From positions 1 through 64,000 of the forward strand of contig JAQWLM010000067.1 in the NCBI GenBank assembly GCA_029247315.1: 64,000 nucleotides of DNA, in the 5' to 3' direction. Position numbers and translations under genes: made by a program. Below are positions 35,615 to 44,585 of the stretch, piece after piece. The notes beneath the pieces were generated by a model, which made no database searches, had not been told where the DNA came from, and saw only the letters and a list, made by a program, of their open reading frames with translations. The stretch comes from AAA164-E04 sp014239995. GTDB lineage: Bacteria > Verrucomicrobiota > Verrucomicrobiia > Limisphaerales > AAA164-E04. The number at the start of each line of letters is the position of its first letter. The first letter of the stretch is position 1.

Positions 35615-35660
35615 CAAACAATAGAAAAGCCGGACACGCGTCCGGCTTTTCTATTGTTTG
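35615..35660. terminator. Bidirectional rho-independent terminator
   Basis: A perfect 21-bp inverted repeat (35615-35635 and 35640-35660) around a 4-base ACGC loop, with a GC-rich top and an A-rich left/T-rich right arm. It sits between two convergent genes, the EF-hand protein and the glyoxalase-like gene, and serves both strands. Confidence 0.93.
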
Positions 35661-35681
35661 AAATCCTTACGCTCTTCCTTT

Positions 35682-36083
35682 TTAATTGCCTGAAGACGGA
35701 TGACGTTGGATTAACTCGATTTCGTATCCCTCGGGAGCATCAACAAATGCGAAACCTCCACTACCGTCAGGTTTCATTGTGGGACCATCGGAATACTCCA
35801 AGCCGAGCGATTCAAGGTGCTTGCCGAATGCTTCCAGGCTGTCGACGATGAATCCCAAATGTGTCAAGTCCTCCTGAACCTCGACCTTGCCACTGCTGGG
35901 ATAATAACACAGTTCAATCAGTTCATTGCTCTCAGGTGCCTTGAAAAAAACCAGTTCTGATCCGCGGGGTGATTTATGGCGGCGTACTTCCTCAAGTCCC
36001 AGGACGTTTTTGTAAAACGCCACGCTCTTTTCCAAATCGCTGACGCGATACCTCGTATGATCCAGTCGACGTACAATAGACAT
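35682..36083 (-). CDS. Glyoxalase/lactoylglutathione lyase-like VOC protein
   Basis: A 133-residue vicinal oxygen chelate protein. The two beta-alpha-beta modules are clear: LDHTRYRVSDLEKSVAFYKNVLGLEE and LTHLGFIVDSLEAFGKHLESLG. Metal ligands of glyoxalase I type are present: His in DHTRY, Glu in NELIELCY, His in THLGF and Glu in GYEIELIQ. So a glyoxalase I-like role in methylglyoxal detoxification is plausible, but other VOC activities cannot be excluded. It follows the mazG gene on the same strand, 47 bp away. Confidence 0.85.
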   Translation of the reverse strand: MSIVRRLDHTRYRVSDLEKSVAFYKNVLGLEEVRRHKSPRGSELVFFKAPESNELIELCYYPSSGKVEVQEDLTHLGFIVDSLEAFGKHLESLGLEYSDGPTMKPDGSGGFAFVDAPEGYEIELIQRHPSSGN

Positions 36084-36130
36084 GTTGAAACCTTAAGGTG
36101 CGAAACCTGCTGGGGCAACCTTGGAATCGT

Positions 36131-36799
36131 TCACGATCGTTGCGTCTCATTGGCGCGCAGTTCCCTTTCTTTTTCCTGGGTAGCCTTGCGAAGCATAGCC
36201 TCTGCTGACCAACCCTTGGCCTGGGCATGCATGCTCAGTTCAAGCAGTGCCTGGCCCAGAGCCTTCGGGGTGCTGGGAATGGAAAGGGGAGCTTGTAAAG
36301 TTGCCGTTTCCATCAGTTTTGCCTTTCTGGCTTTTTTGGCAAGCTTCTCTGCGTAATGAAGCGCCGGTAGATGTTTTGGAATGCCGTCGAGTGCTGAGTT
36401 GCGTTCGAGTTGCGTTCCTTTTTTTTCGGCAAGCTTGATGCTTTCCCATTGGTTCCATACCCCTTCCACGTCGGTGACCTTGCTGTCACCAAAAACATGA
36501 GGGTGACGTCGGATCAATTTGTCACATAAGGCCTGGCAAACCGCATCGAAGTCAAAAACCTTTCGCTCTGCTGCAAGCTGGCAATGAAAGACAACCTGAA
36601 GCAATACGTCTCCCAATTCTTCCAACATTTCCTGATCATCATCTGCCTCAATAGCGTCGATAAGCTCGTAAACCTCCTCGACGGCGTGAAATCTCAGACT
36701 TTCATGATTCTGTTCCTGGTCCCAGGGGCATCCCTCTGGCGCCCGTAATTTAGCCATGATTTCCAGAACCTGTTGAATGTTTGATTTCGGTGCATGCAT
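36131..36799 (-). CDS. mazG: Nucleoside triphosphate pyrophosphohydrolase MazG
   Basis: Hydrolyses NTPs to NMP and pyrophosphate, a house-cleaning and stress enzyme. Start ATG 36799 has a strong GGAAGGA ribosome site and gives 222 residues; the long frame to 37078 runs through proB and is discarded. Two MazG domains are visible: ECPWDQEQ-like LRAPEGCPWDQEQNHESLRFHAVEEVYELIDAIE with EELGDVLLQVVFHCQ, and a C-terminal KKARKAKLMETATLQ region weaker in motif. The EEVYELIDAI/EELGDVLLQ pair binds magnesium. It is 17 bp after proB. Confidence 0.9.
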   Translation of the reverse strand: MHAPKSNIQQVLEIMAKLRAPEGCPWDQEQNHESLRFHAVEEVYELIDAIEADDDQEMLEELGDVLLQVVFHCQLAAERKVFDFDAVCQALCDKLIRRHPHVFGDSKVTDVEGVWNQWESIKLAEKKGTQLERNSALDGIPKHLPALHYAEKLAKKARKAKLMETATLQAPLSIPSTPKALGQALLELSMHAQAKGWSAEAMLRKATQEKERELRANETQRS

Positions 36800-36815
36800 T
36801 GCCAATTCCTTCCAC

Positions 36816-37892
36816 TTAAAGAATAACAAGATTATCTCGATGAACGATTTCCTCATGCCGCTCATTCCACTCGTCAAAACTATTCGAATCAGATTCAACA
36901 ATACCGACTGCAAATTCGGTGCCTTGTTCATCGCGGACATGGACCACTTCTCCAGCCTTGAAATGACCATCAATCCCGCAGACACCCTGCGGTAGAAGGC
37001 TGCAGCCCTGGTCTCGCAAGGCTGTCTTGGCCCCTTGGTCCACCACCAAGCTTCCGCTGGGGCGGTGAAAAAAGGCAATCCATCGCTTGTGTCCCTTTAA
37101 CTTCCGGGAGGAGGGCAGGAACACAGTGCCGACATCCTTGCCCTCGATCATATCCTTGAGAATCGTTTTGCTGCGTCCGGGACCAATGAACATGGGAATC
37201 CCTGAACGGACGGCAATCCATGCTGCGTCCATCTTGGTGGTCATCCCCCCGGTCGCCGTGACGCTGGTGGTTCCCTTGGCCATGGTACGTATCTCATCGG
37301 TGATCTTGCTCACTTCGGAAACCCTTTCAGCATTTGATTGTCCGAAATCGCGAATCAACCCCTCTGCGGTTGTCAGTATTACCAGCAGGTCTGCAGCGAT
37401 GAGACTTGCAACGAGGGCCGAAAGGGAGTCGTTGTCTCCAAACTTCAACTCCGTATAGGAGACCGCATCATTTTCATTCACGATGGGTACGATTTGGCGT
37501 TCAAGAAGTGCGATCAGTGTGTTGCGGGCATTGAGGTGGCGATCGTGATGCTTGAGGTCAGCGTGTGTTAGAAGCACTTGTCCCACTGTGATTCCATGCC
37601 GGGCAAACAAGTCCGAATAGGTATGCATCAAACGACTCTGCCCCACGGCGGCGCAGGCCTGCAGGTCGGTGAGGTCTTTCGGACGCTTCTCCCACTTCAT
37701 GTTGCCCATACCGGCGCCCACAGCACCGGAGGAAACGATGACCACATCCCGACCGGCGGATTTGAGCTCGGCAATCTGGCTTACCAACTGCTCCATCTGT
37801 GAAACCTCGGGATGATTCCTTTGATCCGTCAGGATGCCGGTACCTAATTTAATGACCAGTCTCTGGGCTTTTTGAAGCAAGGGTGCTCGCAT
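36816..37892 (-). CDS. proB: Glutamate 5-kinase
   Basis: First step of proline synthesis, phosphorylating glutamate. From ATG 37892 the protein has 358 residues. Amino-acid kinase domain: QRLVIKLGTGILTD, VIVSSGAVGAGMGNMKW, NENDAVSYTELKFGDNDSLSALVA and TTKMDAAWIAVRSGIPMFIG. A C-terminal PUA domain is present (LPQGVCGIDGHFKAGEVVHV). A longer frame to 37964 adds 24 residues of low-complexity sequence and is less likely. proA is not adjacent. It heads a proB-mazG unit. Confidence 0.94.
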   Translation of the reverse strand: MRAPLLQKAQRLVIKLGTGILTDQRNHPEVSQMEQLVSQIAELKSAGRDVVIVSSGAVGAGMGNMKWEKRPKDLTDLQACAAVGQSRLMHTYSDLFARHGITVGQVLLTHADLKHHDRHLNARNTLIALLERQIVPIVNENDAVSYTELKFGDNDSLSALVASLIAADLLVILTTAEGLIRDFGQSNAERVSEVSKITDEIRTMAKGTTSVTATGGMTTKMDAAWIAVRSGIPMFIGPGRSKTILKDMIEGKDVGTVFLPSSRKLKGHKRWIAFFHRPSGSLVVDQGAKTALRDQGCSLLPQGVCGIDGHFKAGEVVHVRDEQGTEFAVGIVESDSNSFDEWNERHEEIVHRDNLVIL

Positions 37893-38000
37893 GATTTTGC
37901 AACGGTCTTCATTGCTACGTTGTTTTGCGTTAAAGGCAAGGCAGCGATGCGGGGGGGGTAGCATGCGCCAACTAAGCCAGTGATTTTTAAACCCAAAGGT

Positions 38001-39344
38001 TCAAAGTTCTTTGACATATATACTTGCAAATTCGATGGGGCTACCGCGGTGCTGGAGGCCGATCGGCCCCATTTTTGGTACACCAGGCAGGGTTGCCTTT
38101 TCAATCACGGTGATACCGTTGAGCTCGACGGTCAGACGATCACCCTGCATGGTGATGATAAAACGATTCCATTTTCCGATGGCGTTGTCTGCTTTCATTC
38201 TCGGGGTAACGCTTGCTCGGATGTCTGGTTCCGTGTCTGGATCATTCCGATACCCGTAGACTTCCCCTGAACCCACACTCCAGTTCCAAATGTTGACCTG
38301 ACTTTTCTCACTGCCTCGTAGAAAAATACCACTATCACCTGCAAACATCAATTCCTCGGTCAGTCGCTTGCCTTGTGCATCCTTGGCGTAGTCCCCGTTT
38401 GGAAGAATGACTTGAAATTCACGCTTGGAGGGTTCATTAACCCATCGCCAGTCGCAGATCAGCTTGAAATTCTCGTAGCTTTGCTCTGTCCACAGGTGTT
38501 TTTCTTCGGCGCTGCTTTTGCCATCATAAGTGAGTTTCCAATCTCGCGCCGTCCAGTGATCCTTGCTCCCATCCGCTACGATCCAACCCTTGAGATCCAC
38601 TCCGTTGTAAATGGTTTTGAAGCCTTTATCCAATGAAGCTGTCTGCTTTGGGGATGGGTTTGTCGATGGCAACTCCTTGATGCGAATGTTTCGGTAATCG
38701 ACTTTGCCACCCTCGGATTCAAGCGCGATGTAGCCCTTGCGAAAGACACATTCTTTCCCACCAGAGACCTCTTTACCGTTGACGGCCAATTTGATCACCC
38801 CATCGTCGCACGTGACGCGATAGTGATTCCATTCCGGTGATGACTTGGATCTCATTTCATCAGGGAAACTGCGTGAACCCTTACTGGGACTGTCGGGGGT
38901 CATGGTGGATCCATGAATTGGAAAGATATCTCCATGGGTAGTGAAGTAGTCTGATTTGCCATAAGCAGTGTCAAGTATCTGGACTTCGATGGCCCTGAGG
39001 AAAGGAACCCCGGGTGCAGTAAGGGGTTCGGCCCACACAAACAGGCCTGCATTGCCTCCCGGAACCAGGTGACGCCATTCGAGTTCAAGAATAAAATTCT
39101 CGTATTGCCTCTCAGTACGCATGGCCCCCGTGGGAATTCCGGTGCAGTGAATCATGTTGTTCTTTACCGTCCAGGTGCTTTGAGCTCCATTGACGTTGAC
39201 CCATCCATCCAAATTACTCCCGTTGAACAGTGGGACATATCCCTCCGCATCCGGGGAGATATGCTCGCTCGAGACATCTCCTGCCACCGAGGCATAGATC
39301 GATAAGCCAATGATACCGCAAAGCCTTGTCACGCTTCTGTACAT
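38001..39344 (-). CDS. Secreted protein with two DUF1080 (3-keto-disaccharide hydrolase) domains
   Basis: A 447-residue exported protein. The signal peptide is CGIIGLSIYASVAG. Domain one, about 30-215, opens with YVPLFNGSNLDGWVNVNG and includes ENFILELEWRHLVPGGNAGLFVWA. Domain two, about 240-445, opens with FKTIYNGVDLKGWIVADG and includes ENFKLICDWRW and DSGIFLRGS. The NG-x-L/D-x-GW start and the GIFL/GLFV strand are DUF1080 hallmarks. The fold is concanavalin-like and some members hydrolyse 3-keto sugars. A perfect 15-bp palindrome stands directly upstream of the start. Confidence 0.92.
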   Translation of the reverse strand: MYRSVTRLCGIIGLSIYASVAGDVSSEHISPDAEGYVPLFNGSNLDGWVNVNGAQSTWTVKNNMIHCTGIPTGAMRTERQYENFILELEWRHLVPGGNAGLFVWAEPLTAPGVPFLRAIEVQILDTAYGKSDYFTTHGDIFPIHGSTMTPDSPSKGSRSFPDEMRSKSSPEWNHYRVTCDDGVIKLAVNGKEVSGGKECVFRKGYIALESEGGKVDYRNIRIKELPSTNPSPKQTASLDKGFKTIYNGVDLKGWIVADGSKDHWTARDWKLTYDGKSSAEEKHLWTEQSYENFKLICDWRWVNEPSKREFQVILPNGDYAKDAQGKRLTEELMFAGDSGIFLRGSEKSQVNIWNWSVGSGEVYGYRNDPDTEPDIRASVTPRMKADNAIGKWNRFIITMQGDRLTVELNGITVIEKATLPGVPKMGPIGLQHRGSPIEFASIYVKEL

Positions 39345-39352
39345 GTGTGTGA

Positions 39353-39367
39353 ATTCTCAATGAGAAT
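39353..39367 (-). promoter_or_regulatory. 15-bp palindrome, possible operator
   Basis: ATTCTCAATGAGAAT is a perfect 7-1-7 inverted repeat ending 8 bp before the start codon of the tandem DUF1080 gene. It has the same 7-1-7 layout as the box at 29375, with arm order reversed. It could bind a regulator near the ribosome site or promoter; no regulator gene is adjacent. Confidence 0.45.
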
Positions 39368-39546
39368 GTGGTATTGAGCAAGTCGATAAAACGTATGTGC
39401 ACCTCGGGTACTTGCCATCATTCCCATGGAAACGGTCGTTGTGGGTTTTCTTCAGGGGTTATTTCGTTTTTTTTACATGGTCAGGCCATACTGCGGATTG
39501 CATTCACAGTGCAACTCCTTCAGATTGGAGGTGTTTTACAATTACC

Positions 39547-40941
39547 ATGCTATTATCACCATACAAAATAAGGGCGCACTCAGCTCCCGCTTGGTGTCTT
39601 TTGGTCTTCATGCTTGTCTTGGCATGCCCAAGCATGCCCGGTGCAGAGGTGGAATGGGACGCTCGTGAAGGCAAACTCTCTGCCGACCTGAGAGGAACAC
39701 GATTGGGGGATGCCCTCAAGACGCTTGCCAACCACATGGGATGGATTGTTTTTATTGAACCAGGTCTGGAATCGCGCATGGTTTCCACCCGCTTTACCAA
39801 CCTTTCGCTTTCGGAGGCCCTGCGACGTATTCTGGGTGGCGTGAATTATGCCCTCATTCATCTGGAAAAAACGGGATCATCCAAATTGATGGTGTATGCC
39901 ACAAGCGCTTCAAGCGCAACGCGGGAAATCGAACTTTCAGATCAGGTCGTGATTTTCTACTCCAAGCGCATCGCTCATGAACTCATTGTGCAGATTAAAC
40001 CCGGCAGTTCTGTTTCAATCGAAGAGGTGGCAGATGCCCTTGGAGCGGATATCATCGGCAAAGTGGAAGGTCTCGATGCCTACAGGCTTTCCTTCAACGA
40101 TGATGCCGATGCCGATAAGGCGCGCCAACGCCTTCGAGGGGCTGAATCTGTTCGAATCAGTGACAATTTTGAACTAGGTCGTCCGGGTGATCATCAGACC
40201 TTCAGGGGAGGAAATGTCTCGGGGATCTCGCTCAAGCCCAGTGTGACAAAGGGCGACGAAGTGATTGTTGGATTAATCGATATGCCTGTCCAGTCGGATG
40301 ATTCGACCTTGTCTGAGTTTCTTTTGCCGGGAATCAATGTTGGCGGAGAGGTTCTATCGCAGGAGACTCTGCCTTCGCATGGCACCAGCATGGCTCAGAC
40401 TGTCTTGAAAGGTATCGAGCTTGGAAACGAGGGAAAACCCGAATCCAGGGTTCGGATTCTTCCCGTAGACGTGTATGGGGACAGTGAAACCACCACGACA
40501 TTCCAAGTGACCTCTGGTATCTATGAGGCCGTCAAGGCTGGAGCCAACATTATCAATCTCAGCCTGGGCGGGACGGAAGCTACGCCGATCATGGAACAGA
40601 TGATCCACCAAGCTTCCCAGCAAGGGGTACTTGTTATTGGTGCTGCAGGTAACAGTCCAGGTACCCATCCTGTTTTTCCTGCCGCCTATCCTGATGTCCT
40701 TGCTGTGACCGCCGAGGGCGGTGATGGTGAGGCTGCAGCATACGCAAACACGGGTGCATTTGTGGATGTGATGATGCCAGGTCGATCCTTCATCGAATAC
40801 AACGGAACCACTTTCATGATCAATGGCACCTCTGCGTCGGCTGCCTACGTTTCTGGCCTGGCTGCCTCCCTTTCTGCCAACACAGGTCAGTCCGTGCGTG
40901 AGGTGGAGAGGGAGCTTCGGCAAAGACTACCCAGACCATGA
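39547..40941 (+). CDS. STN domain fused to a subtilisin-like serine protease (S8)
   Basis: Start ATG 39547 gives 464 residues; the signal peptide is LLVFMLVLACPSMPGAE. Residues about 40-95 are an STN/secretin N0-like domain (TRLGDALKTLANHMGWIVFIEPGLESRM ... SLSEALRRILGGVNYALI). Residues about 135-195 resemble a protease propeptide (HELIVQIKPGSSVSIEEVADALGADII). The subtilisin triad is intact: Asp245 (GLIDMP), His278 (SHGTSMAQTV), Ser429 (NGTSASAAYVSG), with oxyanion Asn369 (GAAGNSPG). STN domains normally sit in secretins and TonB receptors, so this pairing is unusual. Substrate unknown. Divergent from the DUF1080 gene. Confidence 0.9.
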   Translation: MLLSPYKIRAHSAPAWCLLVFMLVLACPSMPGAEVEWDAREGKLSADLRGTRLGDALKTLANHMGWIVFIEPGLESRMVSTRFTNLSLSEALRRILGGVNYALIHLEKTGSSKLMVYATSASSATREIELSDQVVIFYSKRIAHELIVQIKPGSSVSIEEVADALGADIIGKVEGLDAYRLSFNDDADADKARQRLRGAESVRISDNFELGRPGDHQTFRGGNVSGISLKPSVTKGDEVIVGLIDMPVQSDDSTLSEFLLPGINVGGEVLSQETLPSHGTSMAQTVLKGIELGNEGKPESRVRILPVDVYGDSETTTTFQVTSGIYEAVKAGANIINLSLGGTEATPIMEQMIHQASQQGVLVIGAAGNSPGTHPVFPAAYPDVLAVTAEGGDGEAAAYANTGAFVDVMMPGRSFIEYNGTTFMINGTSASAAYVSGLAASLSANTGQSVREVERELRQRLPRP

Positions 40942-41083
40942 ATGCCCGGGACGCCTGGTCATTCCTCTGCACCGGCATCGAGTCTGTTGAGAATACGTTT
41001 TGCCATTTTTTGCTTTGGGTCTCCTTGTAGGTTTCCGGTATCGTCATCATTCTTCCGCCCCGCAGCGTGGCTGCAAAGTTGCT

Positions 41084-41887
41084 TCACCCCATGCCCTCTT
41101 GGCATTCAATGATACTCTGGGTAATCATGCGTATGGCAATGGATGCGGCAGCAAAGCCAAACGCTCCTGTTACATGGGTTACACTTCCGTATCCATCTGC
41201 ACAGCCCTGGTGGTCGGAAATATCCTTCTCTGAGTCGGTGTCGCAGTGCTCTTTGAAATGGGCTGGATGCTGGGTGGATTCGGGTGAAAAAACGCATGGA
41301 ATACCAAAAGGTTTCTTGTGATCCCTTGGAAACCCATGCGTGGTTCGAAGTTGTTTTCGTACCTTTTGCAATAACCGGTCGTGGTGTGCTCTGCTGAGGT
41401 CCGCCGTCCGTATTTGAAATGTATCGATGCGACCGCCTGCGGCTCCTGTGCTGATGATTTTTACCCCCATTTGACGGGTCAAACTCAGTAAAAGACACTT
41501 GGCTTGAAGACGATCAATGGCATCAACAACGACATCGTAAGGTTCTGCAAGGATTTCCTTGGCTGTGGACTCGGTGAAAAAAGAAGCCTTGGGCTCCACG
41601 CAGCAGTTGGGGTTGATATTCTCGATTCGGCGTTTCATGGCCTCTACCTTCGGTTGTCCTATTTCAACCTGAATGGCCTCCACCTGGCGATTTATGTTGG
41701 TGACACATACCTCATCCATGTCAACGAGGGTGATGCGTTCTACGCCGCTGCGAGCCAAGGCTTCCGTTGTCCATGACCCGACACCACCAATGCCGACCAC
41801 ACATACATGCGCGCCGCGAATCCTCTTTGCGGCTTCTTTACCGTAGAGACGCTCGATGCCACCAAACCGTTGTTCCCATGGATTCAT
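41084..41887 (-). CDS. tcdA: tRNA threonylcarbamoyladenosine dehydratase (ThiF/E1 family)
   Basis: ATP-dependent enzyme that cyclises t6A37 in tRNA to ct6A. The protein has 267 residues. It opens RFGGIERLYGKEAAKRIRGAHVCVVGIGGVGSWTTEALARSGVERITLVDMD, the nucleotide-binding glycine loop followed by the acidic residue, and continues with VCVTNINRQVEA and VVVDAIDRLQAKC. These are TcdA (YgdL/CsdL) features rather than MoeB or ThiF, since the zinc cysteines are absent. The gene overlaps rmuC by 4 bp (ATGA), giving a ridA-rmuC-tcdA operon. Confidence 0.93.
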   Translation of the reverse strand: MNPWEQRFGGIERLYGKEAAKRIRGAHVCVVGIGGVGSWTTEALARSGVERITLVDMDEVCVTNINRQVEAIQVEIGQPKVEAMKRRIENINPNCCVEPKASFFTESTAKEILAEPYDVVVDAIDRLQAKCLLLSLTRQMGVKIISTGAAGGRIDTFQIRTADLSRAHHDRLLQKVRKQLRTTHGFPRDHKKPFGIPCVFSPESTQHPAHFKEHCDTDSEKDISDHQGCADGYGSVTHVTGAFGFAAASIAIRMITQSIIECQEGMG

Positions 41888-43257
41888 TCGCTTGTGCTGG
41901 ATGTTGGGGCATCCCTTAGAACCTCCGTGGATGGAGATAAATCCTTCATTTCCATTTCGGTGTGATGTGCCAATTTGAGCATACGTTCGCCACTGGGTCG
42001 GATGGAGCGTTCATAACTTCCGATGGCCTTATTGTAAGCCCCGGTGGCAGTGTCCAGCCCGCTTCGAATCTTGTCCAGATGATCAATGAAAACGGCGATA
42101 CGCTTGTAAAGTTCTTCGGCGGCCTGAGCGATGGCCCGGGCATTCTCAGTCTGGGCATGTTGTTTCCAACTGACACTGACGGATCTCAGCAGGGCGATCA
42201 GGGAGGCAGGGGTGGCGATCAGAATGTGATGTTCAGCCGCCCAGACGATGAGTTCCCTGTCTGCCTCCAGTGCCGCGCTGAAAAGGGACTCAGCAGGCAA
42301 AAAAAGGACCACATGATCCAGTGCATTTGGAAACTTGTCCGGGTAATCACGACCCGCCAGCTCGCGGATCGTAAGGCGTAGTTTCGATGCATGGACCGAG
42401 AGCATCTCGGATCGCCTGCTCGCATCGGCTTCCTCCACCTTTCCGATGAAATCTAGTTCCGGTACCTTGGCATCCACGACAATCATGCGATCTCCAGGTA
42501 GATTGACGATCATGTCGGGCTTGGCATCTCCGGATTGTACCTGTTCCACAAAGTCGCAATGCATGCTCATCCCAGCAGCTTCCACGACGCGTTTCAGTGT
42601 TTCTTCACCCCACCTTCCTCGGGCCTGGTTGGAACTGAGAATGCGCCTCAGTTGAAGTGTTTCCTGTGAGAGGCTTTGGCTGTGAGTCGCAAGAGCCTCC
42701 AGGTGATGTTTGAGTTCACCAAAGGTTTTGGAATGGTCTTTCTCGCTTTCGCTCAATTGATGACGATAGCCCCTGAGTTGTTCCTCCAGCGGTTTGACCA
42801 GTGCCGCCACTGCTTCTTGTCTCCGCGAGAGGTCTCCCTTGGCAGTCTCCTGGAGGGTGGCGAAACTTTCTTTCGCCAACTGCAGGAATACGGGATGGGT
42901 TTCCTTGAGTGCGTCAGCGCTCAGTGCCTTGAAAGTATCTTTCAAGTCCTGCAGTGCCTTGGCGTGATCCTGCCGGAGGCGCTGGAAAGCCTCTTCGTGC
43001 AGTTGCGCTTGCATGGCTTGATGTTTTTCGGCCGACTCCAGCCTTGCCTCTGCATCTGACTTGCCGGAGCGTTGGATATCAAGATCCTGCCTCAAAGACT
43101 CGATCGCATGATCCTTTTGAGCACGTTGTTCCCTGAGTTCCTGTTCCAACCTCAAGGCAGCCTGATCCTGGCGTGAAGCGCCTGCTCTCAGTGATAATAA
43201 CCATCCGATCAGTCCACCCAAGGCGAGTCCCATCAATAGAGGTATCCAGTCTGACAT
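41884..43257 (-). CDS. rmuC: DNA recombination protein RmuC
   Basis: Predicted nuclease-like protein limiting DNA inversions; 457 residues. An N-terminal membrane anchor (PLLMGLALGGLIGWLLSL) is followed by a long coiled coil to about 190 and the RmuC domain: LRRILSSNQARGRWGEETLKRVVEAAGM, DFVEQVQSGDAKPDMIVNLPGDRMIVVDAKVPE and DHVVLFLPAESLFSAALEAD, LLIATPASLIALLRSVSVSWKQ. The WGE and VVDAK residues are those of a restriction endonuclease-like core. Starts 5 bp after ridA. Confidence 0.94.
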   Translation of the reverse strand: MSDWIPLLMGLALGGLIGWLLSLRAGASRQDQAALRLEQELREQRAQKDHAIESLRQDLDIQRSGKSDAEARLESAEKHQAMQAQLHEEAFQRLRQDHAKALQDLKDTFKALSADALKETHPVFLQLAKESFATLQETAKGDLSRRQEAVAALVKPLEEQLRGYRHQLSESEKDHSKTFGELKHHLEALATHSQSLSQETLQLRRILSSNQARGRWGEETLKRVVEAAGMSMHCDFVEQVQSGDAKPDMIVNLPGDRMIVVDAKVPELDFIGKVEEADASRRSEMLSVHASKLRLTIRELAGRDYPDKFPNALDHVVLFLPAESLFSAALEADRELIVWAAEHHILIATPASLIALLRSVSVSWKQHAQTENARAIAQAAEELYKRIAVFIDHLDKIRSGLDTATGAYNKAIGSYERSIRPSGERMLKLAHHTEMEMKDLSPSTEVLRDAPTSSTSE

Positions 43258-43262
43258 TCGGG

Positions 43263-43643
43263 CTAATAATGAGCAATGGCCTCGATTTCGACACGTGCTC
43301 CCATTGGAAGGCCTGCAACTTGAATGGTAGACCGTGCGGGGAAACTGGACTCGAAGTAACGGCTATATACCACATTGACCTGGCCGAATTCAGCAAGATC
43401 TATCATGAAGATGGTTGTTTTTACCACATTTTCAAGGCCAAGTCCCTCGCTCTCAAGCAAGATCTTAAGGTTTTCAAGTACACGAGCAGCCTGCTTCTCG
43501 ATACCACCCTCGACGAGTGCATTCGTCTCAGGATTCAGTGGTATCTGTCCTGCCGTAAACAACAAGTTACCAATGCGTGATCCGTGGTTGTAAGGTCCGA
43601 TGGCTGCGGGCGATGCTGGTGGTGAAAAAGTCTTTTTTTCCAT
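43263..43643 (-). CDS. ridA: RidA family enamine/imine deaminase
   Basis: Hydrolyses reactive enamine/imine intermediates formed by PLP enzymes. The start ATG 43643 follows an AGGAAG ribosome site and gives 126 residues, the normal length; a 15-codon extension is not needed. Motifs are SPPASPAAIGPYNHGSRIGNLLFTAGQIPLNPET, the FPARSTIQVAGLPMGARVEIEAIA block with its conserved arginine, and VVKTTIFMIDLAEFGQVNVVY. First gene of the ridA-rmuC-tcdA operon. Confidence 0.95.
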   Translation of the reverse strand: MEKKTFSPPASPAAIGPYNHGSRIGNLLFTAGQIPLNPETNALVEGGIEKQAARVLENLKILLESEGLGLENVVKTTIFMIDLAEFGQVNVVYSRYFESSFPARSTIQVAGLPMGARVEIEAIAHY

Positions 43644-43893
43644 GATGATGCTTCCTGTGGATGCTACCTGAGTCCAGGTAAAAGACAAACCTACAATTCA
43701 GAAGTATCTGTCCCTGAACTTGTGACTCTGTATCGATGATAATGGGAGTATCTGGTTTTCCTGAGCTTATCGGAAATGTCCGATTTGAAATCCTCGATCT
43801 GGCATGAAGGCGGTGTCTGCAACTAGATTCATTGGGAGAGTATGCCAAATATCACTTGCACCGAGGCTAGCAACTGCCCACAGTGTCGTTGGA

Positions 43894-44478
43894 ATGATGT
43901 TAGAGTGTAAGGAATCAGAACAAAAAACGCAGGTCTCAAGCAAGGTCGTGGAGTCCTTGTTAAAGCAACGGACCATCACCCTTTTTGGGGAAATAAATCA
44001 GGAGGCCGCTGAGAAGGTGACCCAAAACCTTCTCTGCATGGATCATGAGTCACCGGATCCCATTCGCCTGATCATCAATTCGCAGGGTGGGCATGTGGAG
44101 TCTGGAGACACCATATTTGACATGATTCGATTTGTTAAATCGAAGGTCTATGTGATTGGCACGGGTTGGGTTGCCAGTGCTGGAGCCCTGATTTATGTGG
44201 CGGCTCCCAAAAAGTACCGGTTCAGCTTGCCAAATACCCGGTTCATGCTCCATCAACCCATGGGAGGCGTCGGAGGATCGGCCTCTGATGCGGAAATTGA
44301 GGCGCGCGAGATTATCAAAATGCGTGAGCGGCTTAACCAGACCTTTGCCGACCAGACCGGGCAACCCATTGAGAAAGTACGCGAGGACAGTGACCGGAAT
44401 TTCTGGATGGACCCCAAGGAAGCAGTGGCATACGGGGTGGCTGGAAAAGTCATCAAGAGCATTGGTGATCTCCCTTGA
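43894..44478 (+). CDS. clpP: ATP-dependent Clp protease proteolytic subunit
   Basis: Serine protease subunit used with ClpX/ClpA. From ATG 43894 it has 194 residues. Starts at 43804, 43894 and 43897 are all possible; none has a good ribosome site, so the start is uncertain. The core is RTITLFGEINQEAAEKVTQNLLCMDHESPDPIRLIINSQGG. The triad is Ser95 (WVASAGA), His120 (MLHQPMGG) and Asp167 (DSDRNFW), counted from 43894. The active-site box reads ASAG rather than the common ASMG. No clpX is adjacent. Confidence 0.92.
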   Translation: MMLECKESEQKTQVSSKVVESLLKQRTITLFGEINQEAAEKVTQNLLCMDHESPDPIRLIINSQGGHVESGDTIFDMIRFVKSKVYVIGTGWVASAGALIYVAAPKKYRFSLPNTRFMLHQPMGGVGGSASDAEIEAREIIKMRERLNQTFADQTGQPIEKVREDSDRNFWMDPKEAVAYGVAGKVIKSIGDLP

Positions 44479-44585
44479 TGGATACTTGATTACGGTTTCT
44501 GATCAAAGCATCTTGAGATCAGTCAAAGTTGCTGCGTTGTCGTTATGAACACCAATGTGAACTCTTCCATGCAGATGGTAAAAAC

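Noticed and set aside
36800..37078. 93-residue N-terminal extension of MazG
   Set aside because: It would run through the end of proB in another frame; a strong ribosome site supports the later start.
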